Source: Knoellia locipacati
GTDB lineage: Bacteria; Actinomycetota; Actinomycetes; Actinomycetales; Dermatophilaceae
NCBI RefSeq assembly: GCF_007992835.1
Contig: NZ_BKBA01000006.1
Coordinates: 40,664 to 104,663, forward strand
DNA length: 64,000 bases
Direction: 5' to 3'
Shown here in pieces: positions 58,699 to 64,000 of the stretch. The first letter of the stretch is position 1. Each line of letters begins with the position of its first letter. A program made the translations under genes and the position numbers. The notes under the pieces are model-generated. The model had not been told where the DNA came from and made no database searches. It saw only the letters and a list, made by a program, of their open reading frames with translations.

Positions 58699-59817
58699 AT
58701 GATCCGGTTCGAGGGCGTGACCAAGCAGTACCCCGACGGGACGGTCGCCGTCGACGACCTCAGCCTCACGGCTCCCACGGGCAAGATCACCGTGCTCGTG
58801 GGTCCCTCCGGCTGTGGCAAGACGACGTCGCTGCGGATGATCAACCGGATGATCGAGCCGACGAGCGGGTTGATCTCGCTCGACGGCCAGAACACCGGCC
58901 GGATGAACGAGGCGCAGCTGCGGCGGGGCATCGGCTACGTCATCCAGCACGCCGGCCTCTTCCCGCACCGCACCGTCCTCGACAACGTCGGCACCGTGCC
59001 GCGCCTCCTCGGCTGGGACAAGAAGGAGACGCTCGAGCGCTCTCGGGAGCTGCTGTCGCGGGTGGGCCTCGCGCCCGAGCTGGCCGACCGCTACCCGTCG
59101 CAGCTGTCGGGTGGGCAGCAGCAGCGCGTGGGTGTGGCCCGTGCGCTCGCGGCGGACCCGCCGGTCATGCTCATGGACGAGCCGTTCAGCGCGGTCGACC
59201 CGGTGGTGCGCGACCAGCTCCAGGACATCTTCCTCGACCTGCAGTCCGAGCTCGGCAAGACGATCGTCTTCGTCACCCACGACATCGACGAGGCGATCAA
59301 GCTCGGCGACCAGGTGGCGGTGCTCCGGGTCGGAGGCAAGCTCGCGCAGATCTCGGACCCGGCATACCTGCTCGCCCACCCGGTCGACGACTTCGTCGCG
59401 GACTTCGTGGGACGGGACCGGGGCTACCGATCGCTCCAGTTCCAGCCGGCCCCGCGGCTGCCGCTGGCCTCCGAGCGCACGGTGCTTCTCGGGGAGCCGA
59501 CGACCGGCGTCAGCGGAGACTGGGTGCTCGTCGTCGACGACTCGCAGCGGCCGCTCGGGTGGGTCGAGCCGTCACGGGTGTCGGGTGCGGTGACCACGGA
59601 CCACCTGCACCGCGGTGGCACGGTGGCGCGGGCGTCGGGGTCGTTGCGCGGTGCGCTGGACGCGGCGCTCTCGTCGCCGTCCCGGCGAGGCGTCGTCGTC
59701 GACGACGACGGTGAGCTCGTCGGGACCGTGCGGGCCCACGAGGTGCTCTCCCTCATCGAGGCGGCCGACCGTCCCGACGAGGACAAGGCCGACGCCTTCG
59801 CGGAGGAGGGCGCCTGA
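58699..59817 (+). CDS. Osmoprotectant ABC transporter ATPase (OpuCA/ProV-like)
   Basis: From ATG 58699, 372 residues: Walker A VLVGPSGCGKTTSLRMINRM, signature QLSGGQQQRVGVARAL and Walker B VMLMDEPFSAVDP, with a characteristic IGYVIQHAGLFPHRTVLDN. C-terminal to about residue 240 there are two CBS-like domains that can sense ionic strength. Together with two permeases and a binding protein it forms a glycine-betaine/choline/carnitine importer. Confidence 0.92.
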   Translation: MIRFEGVTKQYPDGTVAVDDLSLTAPTGKITVLVGPSGCGKTTSLRMINRMIEPTSGLISLDGQNTGRMNEAQLRRGIGYVIQHAGLFPHRTVLDNVGTVPRLLGWDKKETLERSRELLSRVGLAPELADRYPSQLSGGQQQRVGVARALAADPPVMLMDEPFSAVDPVVRDQLQDIFLDLQSELGKTIVFVTHDIDEAIKLGDQVAVLRVGGKLAQISDPAYLLAHPVDDFVADFVGRDRGYRSLQFQPAPRLPLASERTVLLGEPTTGVSGDWVLVVDDSQRPLGWVEPSRVSGAVTTDHLHRGGTVARASGSLRGALDAALSSPSRRGVVVDDDGELVGTVRAHEVLSLIEAADRPDEDKADAFAEEGA

Positions 59818-59818
59818 G

Positions 59819-60466
59819 ATGGAGTGGGTCAACGACCACTGGGGCGACATCTTCGCCCTCGCCCGCAGCCACGTCTGGCTCGCCGGTCTGCCTCTGCTGC
59901 TCGGGCTGCTCATCGCGCTGCCGCTGGGGTGGGCGGCGCGGCGGTGGTCCCGGGTCTATCCAGTGCTCATCTCGGCGTCGGGGCTGCTCTACACGATCCC
60001 GAGCCTCGCGCTCTTCGTCCTCATGCCGCTCATCCTCGGCACGCGGGTGCTCGACCGCGTCAACGTCGTCGTCGCGATGACCGTCTACACGGTGGCGCTG
60101 CTCGTCCGGACGGTCGCCGACGGCTTGGGCTCGGTGCCCGACCACGTGCTGCAGGCGGCGCGGGCCATGGGCTACCGCGGGTTCCGCCGGTTCTTCGGCG
60201 TCGAGCTGCCGCTGGCCGTACCCGTCATCGCCGCGGGTCTGCGGGTGGCGGCGGTGTCGAACGTCAGCATCGTCTCGGTGGCCTCCCTCATCGGCGTCTC
60301 GCAGCTCGGCAACCTCCTCACCGACGGCTACGACCGCTTCATCACGGCCGAGATCGTCGCCGGCATCGTGGCCTGTGTCGTCCTGGCGCTCCTCTTCGAC
60401 GGGGTCATCCTGCTGGTCCAGCGGCTGCTCACGCCGTGGGTCCGGGCGCAGGGAGGCCGCGCATGA
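59819..60466 (+). CDS. Osmoprotectant ABC permease (OpuCB-like)
   Basis: This 215-residue, six-helix permease has LLYTIPSLALFVLMPLILG, and an EAA-like loop VPDHVLQAARAMGYRGFRRFFGVELPLA. It starts 1 bp after the ATPase stop and overlaps the second permease by 4 bp. Confidence 0.92.
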   Translation: MEWVNDHWGDIFALARSHVWLAGLPLLLGLLIALPLGWAARRWSRVYPVLISASGLLYTIPSLALFVLMPLILGTRVLDRVNVVVAMTVYTVALLVRTVADGLGSVPDHVLQAARAMGYRGFRRFFGVELPLAVPVIAAGLRVAAVSNVSIVSVASLIGVSQLGNLLTDGYDRFITAEIVAGIVACVVLALLFDGVILLVQRLLTPWVRAQGGRA

Positions 60467-61245
60467 TCGCCAACATCGTCGAGTGGCTCACCTCGTCGGC
60501 GACGTGGTCGGGTGACACCGGCCTCTGGGCGCGGATCGTCGAGCACCTCTGGTACTCCCTGCTCGCCGTCGCCATCGCCGCCGTCATCGCGATCCCGTTG
60601 GGGCTGTGGGTCGGTCACACCGGTCGCGCGAAGTGGCTCGTGTCGCTGGCGAACTCCCTGAGGGCCGTGCCGACCCTCGGTCTGCTCTTCGCCGTGGCGC
60701 TGTGGCTGGGCCCGAAGATCTCGGGTGACCTCGCGTTCCTCATCCCGAGCGTCGTCGTCCTCGTCATCCTCGTGATCCCCCCGATCCTCTCCGGCGTGTA
60801 TGCCGGCGTCGAGGCCGTCGATCCCGCCACCCGTGACGCTGCGCGCGGCATGGGCATGCGTGGGATGGAGGTCGTCCGGCAGGTCGAGATCCCGAACGCG
60901 ATGCCCCTCATCCTGTCCGGCCTGCGCTCGGCCTTCCTCCAGGTCATCGCGACGGCGACGGTCGCGGCATACATCGGTCTCGGCGGCCTGGGCCGCTACC
61001 TCGTCGACGGGATCAAGACCGGTGACTACGTCTCCACCGCGGGCGGTGCCCTCGTCGTGTCGCTGCTCGCGCTGCTCGTCGACGGGATCCTCGCCCTCGT
61101 GCAGCGGCTCGTCGTGTCGCCGGGACTCACCGGCGGTCGCTCCGGCCGATCGCGGCGTGGCCGGCGCAACGCCGAGGTCGCGAACTCGTCCGCCCCAGCC
61201 GGAATGTCGGCGGACGGTGGTGGAGTTGTCTCCGATGCGACGTGA
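60463..61245 (+). CDS. Osmoprotectant ABC permease (OpuCD-like)
   Basis: This 260-residue permease has NSLRAVPTLGLLFAVALWLGP, IPPILSGVYAGVEAVDPATRDAARGMGMRG (EAA loop) and six helices, plus an Arg/Ser-rich C-terminal tail. ATG overlaps the preceding stop. It pairs with the OpuCB-like permease. Confidence 0.92.
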   Translation: MIANIVEWLTSSATWSGDTGLWARIVEHLWYSLLAVAIAAVIAIPLGLWVGHTGRAKWLVSLANSLRAVPTLGLLFAVALWLGPKISGDLAFLIPSVVVLVILVIPPILSGVYAGVEAVDPATRDAARGMGMRGMEVVRQVEIPNAMPLILSGLRSAFLQVIATATVAAYIGLGGLGRYLVDGIKTGDYVSTAGGALVVSLLALLVDGILALVQRLVVSPGLTGGRSGRSRRGRRNAEVANSSAPAGMSADGGGVVSDAT

Positions 61246-61338
61246 ACGCCTCGGGCGATGTCGCGCGCTCGACCACGCGGGCCCTCGGCCTCGCACCCCG
61301 AACAGACGCCAGATCGTCCGCAACGAAAAGGGTTCCTC

Positions 61339-62256
61339 ATGAAGCGCATGACCGCTGTTCTCGCTCTCACCACCACCGCGATCCTCGGTCTGTCGGCCTG
61401 CGGCGGTGGCGGCGACCCGCTCTCGTCCGAGTCGCCGTCCGGCTCGTCCACCGCGGCGAGCGGTGGCGACGTCGTCATCGGCTCGGCCGACTTCCCCGAG
61501 TCCGAGCTGCTCGCTGAGATCTACGCCGGCGCGCTCAAGGCCAAGGGCGTCAACGCGACGACCAAGCCGCGCATCGGCTCTCGCGAGATCTACCTCAAGG
61601 CGCTCGAGGACGGCTCGATCCAGGCCATCCCCGAGTACACCGGAGCCCTCGGGTTCTTCTACGACAAGAACTTCAAGGAGACCGACCCGGAGAAGGTCTA
61701 CACGACCGTCGAGGGACTCCTGCCCGCGAAGTTCGCGATGCTCGAGAAGTCCGCCGCCGAGGACAACGACTCGATCGTCGTCACCAAGGAGACGGCCGAC
61801 TCCAAGAGCCTCAAGACGATCGGCGACCTCAAGGCGACGGCCGGTCAGATGTCGCTCGGTGCACCGCCGGAGTTCCAGAAGCGCCCGCAGGGCATCCCGG
61901 GCCTCACCGCGACCTATGGCGTGACCTTCAAGTCGTTCCGCCCGCTCACCGGTCAGGGTCTCGTCCAGGCGCTCAAGAACGGCCAGGTCGACGCGGCCAA
62001 CATCTTCACGACCGACCCGTCGATCGCCGAGAACGGCTTCGTGTCGCTCGAGGACACCGACAAGCTGTTCGGCTCGCAGAATATCGTCCCGCTCGTCGCC
62101 AAGGACAAGGCGGAGCAGCTCGCCCCGGCCCTCAACGCGGTGTCGAAGGCGCTCACCACCGAGGTCATCTCCGGCCTGCTCAAGCAGACGGTCACCGACA
62201 AGAAGGACGCCAAGGACGTGGCGGCCCAGTTCCTCAAGGACAACAACCTGGGCTGA
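61339..62256 (+). CDS. Osmoprotectant-binding lipoprotein (OpuCC/ProX-like)
   Basis: From ATG 61339, 305 residues. Signal peptide with lipobox LGLSACGGG, then VVIGSADFPESELLAEIYAGAL and a central AIPEYTGALGFFY typical of the OpuAC/ProX fold that binds quaternary ammonium compounds. It is the fourth gene of the operon, 93 bp after the second permease. Confidence 0.92.
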   Translation: MKRMTAVLALTTTAILGLSACGGGGDPLSSESPSGSSTAASGGDVVIGSADFPESELLAEIYAGALKAKGVNATTKPRIGSREIYLKALEDGSIQAIPEYTGALGFFYDKNFKETDPEKVYTTVEGLLPAKFAMLEKSAAEDNDSIVVTKETADSKSLKTIGDLKATAGQMSLGAPPEFQKRPQGIPGLTATYGVTFKSFRPLTGQGLVQALKNGQVDAANIFTTDPSIAENGFVSLEDTDKLFGSQNIVPLVAKDKAEQLAPALNAVSKALTTEVISGLLKQTVTDKKDAKDVAAQFLKDNNLG

Positions 62257-62284
62257 GCCGCTCGCTCCAGCTGCGGTCCTCGTT

Positions 62285-62330
62285 GAAGGGGTGCCAACCG
62301 CGTCAGATCTGACGCGGTTGGCACCCCTTC
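62285..62330. terminator. 46-bp perfect palindrome, terminator
   Basis: The sequence from GAAGGGGTGCCAACCGCG to the matching CGCGGTTGGCACCCCTTC is a perfect 46-bp palindrome with no loop bases other than the central AGATCT. It stands 28 bp after the OpuCC-like stop and before the next gene. A strong hairpin terminator is the natural reading; no long T-run follows. Confidence 0.7.
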
Positions 62331-62394
62331 GCCGTGTCCGGGGTCGTCCCTCGGTCTGCGGTGAGCGGACCCTGCCTGGTGCCACACTGCGAGG

Positions 62395-63912
62395 ATGCAG
62401 ATCCCCGACCCTGCGCTGGTCGTCCTGGTCGGCGCGGCCGGGTCCGGGAAGTCGACCTGGGCCGCGGCGAACTACCGCCCCACCGAGGTCGTCTCGTCCG
62501 ACGCCCTGCGTGCGGTGGTCGGGAGCGGAAGCGCCGACCTCGACGCGTCGAACGATGCCTTCGAGGTCCTCGACCTCCTGGTGACCGGACGAACCCGGCG
62601 GGGTCTCACCGTCGTCGTCGACACCCTGGGTCTGGACGCCGAACGGCGGGCGGGCTGGGCGGCGCTGGCCCGCAAGGCTGGGCTGCCGCTCGTGGCGGTC
62701 GTCGTCGACACCCCCGCGGCCACCTGCCGGGCCCGTAACGCCGGTCGCGACCGTCCGGTGCCTGCGTCCGTCCTCGGCGCGCAGTTGCAGCGGATGCGCG
62801 ACATCCGCCGGGAGCTCGAGACCGAGGGGTGGGAGGTGCACGTCGTGAGCGGCGAGGCGTCGGCAGCGGCGTCGGCGCCGACGTCATCTCCGGGGTCGTC
62901 GACGGTCTCACGGACCGACCCGTCGTCGTCGACGGATCCGGCGAGGGCGGTGAGGCGTGACTCGGCCGGCGTGGCTGCGAGGTCCGACGGGCCACGGGTG
63001 ATGCTCCAGGTCTCACGCTTCCCGTGGGGCGAGGACCCGCTCGACTGGCTGCGTGGCATCGCGCTTGCGGCGGACGAGGCCGGGTTCGCGGGGCTCGCCC
63101 TCATGGACCACCTCATCCAGATCCCGCAGGTCGGACGGGCTTGGGACCCGATCCCGGAGCCGTGGGTGACGCTGGGTGCGCTCGCCGCCCTCCCCACCGA
63201 TCTCATGCTCGGCACGCTGTGCACTCCGGCCACGTACCGACCAGCAGGAGTCATCGCGAAGGCAGCGGCCACGCTCGACGTCCTCAGCGGAGGCCGGGCC
63301 TTCTGCGGGCTCGGAGCCGGGTGGTGGGAGCGCGAACACGCGGCGTTCGGCGTGGACTTCCCTGCCACGGCCGGTCGGCTCGACGGGCTCGAGGTGGCCG
63401 CAGAGACCGTGCGTGCACTGTGGGCGCCCGGCACCAAGGCGTACCACGGCGAGCGGGTGTCGCTGCCCGAGACCACGTGCTATCCGCGGCCGGTGGGTCG
63501 GCTGCCGCTCGTCATCGGCGGTGGCGGTGAACGGCGGACGCTGCGCATCGCGGCCCGGTGGGGCGACGCCTGCAACGTGCAGGGGGACCTCGAGACCGTC
63601 ACCCACAAGACCCAGGTCCTGAGGCGCCACTGCGACGAGGTGGGTCGTCCGCACGAGGAGGTCGTGGTCACGGTGCTCGATGTGGCCGTCGTCGGCTCCG
63701 ACCGGGACGACACGTGGACGCGGGTCGAGCGACTGCGCGGACGGACCAAGGCAGCGTCGTATGCCGCCAGGCACCACGCCGCCGAGGTCGCGGCCCATCG
63801 TGAGCGGCACGACAGGCTCTTCGAAGCAGGCGTCGGAACGGTCTTCCTAGCCCTGCCGGATCTCACGGGAGCGGACGACATCGAGAGGATCGCGGCGCTT
63901 GCTCGCCGCTGA
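62395..63912 (+). CDS. P-loop kinase-LLM F420 oxidoreductase fusion
   Basis: This 505-residue protein has an N-terminal P-loop kinase-like domain (VVLVGAAGSGKSTWAA, then VVVDTLGLDAERR and CRARNAGRDRPVP), a Ser/Thr/Pro/Asp-rich linker around residues 155-195 and a C-terminal luciferase-like (LLM) flavin domain: DPLDWLRGIALAADEAGFAG, MDHLIQIPQVG and LGLGAGWWEREHAAFG. LLM proteins of this class use F420. The kinase half resembles polynucleotide-kinase-type enzymes. This arrangement occurs in actinobacteria. The remaining 88 bp to the window end hold no gene. Confidence 0.85.
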   Translation: MQIPDPALVVLVGAAGSGKSTWAAANYRPTEVVSSDALRAVVGSGSADLDASNDAFEVLDLLVTGRTRRGLTVVVDTLGLDAERRAGWAALARKAGLPLVAVVVDTPAATCRARNAGRDRPVPASVLGAQLQRMRDIRRELETEGWEVHVVSGEASAAASAPTSSPGSSTVSRTDPSSSTDPARAVRRDSAGVAARSDGPRVMLQVSRFPWGEDPLDWLRGIALAADEAGFAGLALMDHLIQIPQVGRAWDPIPEPWVTLGALAALPTDLMLGTLCTPATYRPAGVIAKAAATLDVLSGGRAFCGLGAGWWEREHAAFGVDFPATAGRLDGLEVAAETVRALWAPGTKAYHGERVSLPETTCYPRPVGRLPLVIGGGGERRTLRIAARWGDACNVQGDLETVTHKTQVLRRHCDEVGRPHEEVVVTVLDVAVVGSDRDDTWTRVERLRGRTKAASYAARHHAAEVAAHRERHDRLFEAGVGTVFLALPDLTGADDIERIAALARR

Positions 63913-64000
63913 CTCCACACCAGGAGCCCGGGACACGTGGCTGTGGCCCCGTCGCCTGTGTGGCGTCGGGGTGTGGTGCAGGGTCATGGTCGGTGCCAAG

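Overview
The window is very GC-rich DNA with actinobacterial gene content: WhiB-like protein, F420-type LLM oxidoreductase, Dcd, lipobox lipoproteins, GTG starts and 4-bp ATGA/GTGA overlaps. The organism looks like a high-GC actinomycete, possibly of the Intrasporangiaceae (inference from general style only). It has three parts: left chromosomal flank (1-7144), an integrated mobile element (7145-40070), and right chromosomal flank (40101-64000).

Left flank: end of a DUF1206 protein, two overlapping PAP2 phosphatases, a lipoprotein and secreted protein pair, an NTF2-like protein, a soluble Ser/Thr kinase, a FAD amino-acid oxidoreductase and a membrane-anchored protein.

The element (about 33 kb) is an actinomycete integrative and conjugative element (AICE). 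It sits in the 3' end of a tRNA-Gly(CCC) gene and is bounded by a perfect 43-bp direct repeat. Its right end carries the AICE core in order: HD hydrolase, Nudix, XRE regulator, Pra-like activator, two small paralogues, FtsK/TraB translocase, WhiB-like protein, RepSA-like HUH initiator, excisionase and tyrosine integrase. Its left end carries an XRE-ImmA/PIN pair behind a palindromic operator, an IS110-family insertion, an ATP-grasp RiPP operon and a type IV secretion-like operon (small membrane subunits, VirB4-type ATPase, polytopic protein, VirB8-like protein, lysozyme/NlpC-P60 hydrolase).

The most unusual part is 23.2-32.3 kb. There, 17 small recognisable genes and one gene-less segment, almost all of unknown function, are each separated by a short imperfect inverted repeat with a shared core, (C/G)TCAT-(CT)-TGCCGC. 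I find 19 such sites. TGCCGC is exact and on the + strand in 15 of them, even where the intervening genes are reversed. The best sites start with AACG and end with CGTT, and the stems contain unpaired bases. This is the architecture of an integron cassette array without an integrase (a CALIN), but the sites do not match canonical attC boxes and no IntI is visible. I propose a divergent cassette-capture system carried on an AICE.

Right flank: tRNA-Gly, a WYL regulator divergent from a 14-TM MFS pump, dcd, cutA and a hydrolase, then a six-gene operon that appears to import and recycle muropeptides (peptide ABC transporter, AnmK, a GNAT/serine-hydrolase fusion). These are followed by another MFS pump, an amidase, a UgpBEA-type sugar importer, an OpuC-type osmoprotectant importer and a P-loop kinase/LLM oxidoreductase fusion.
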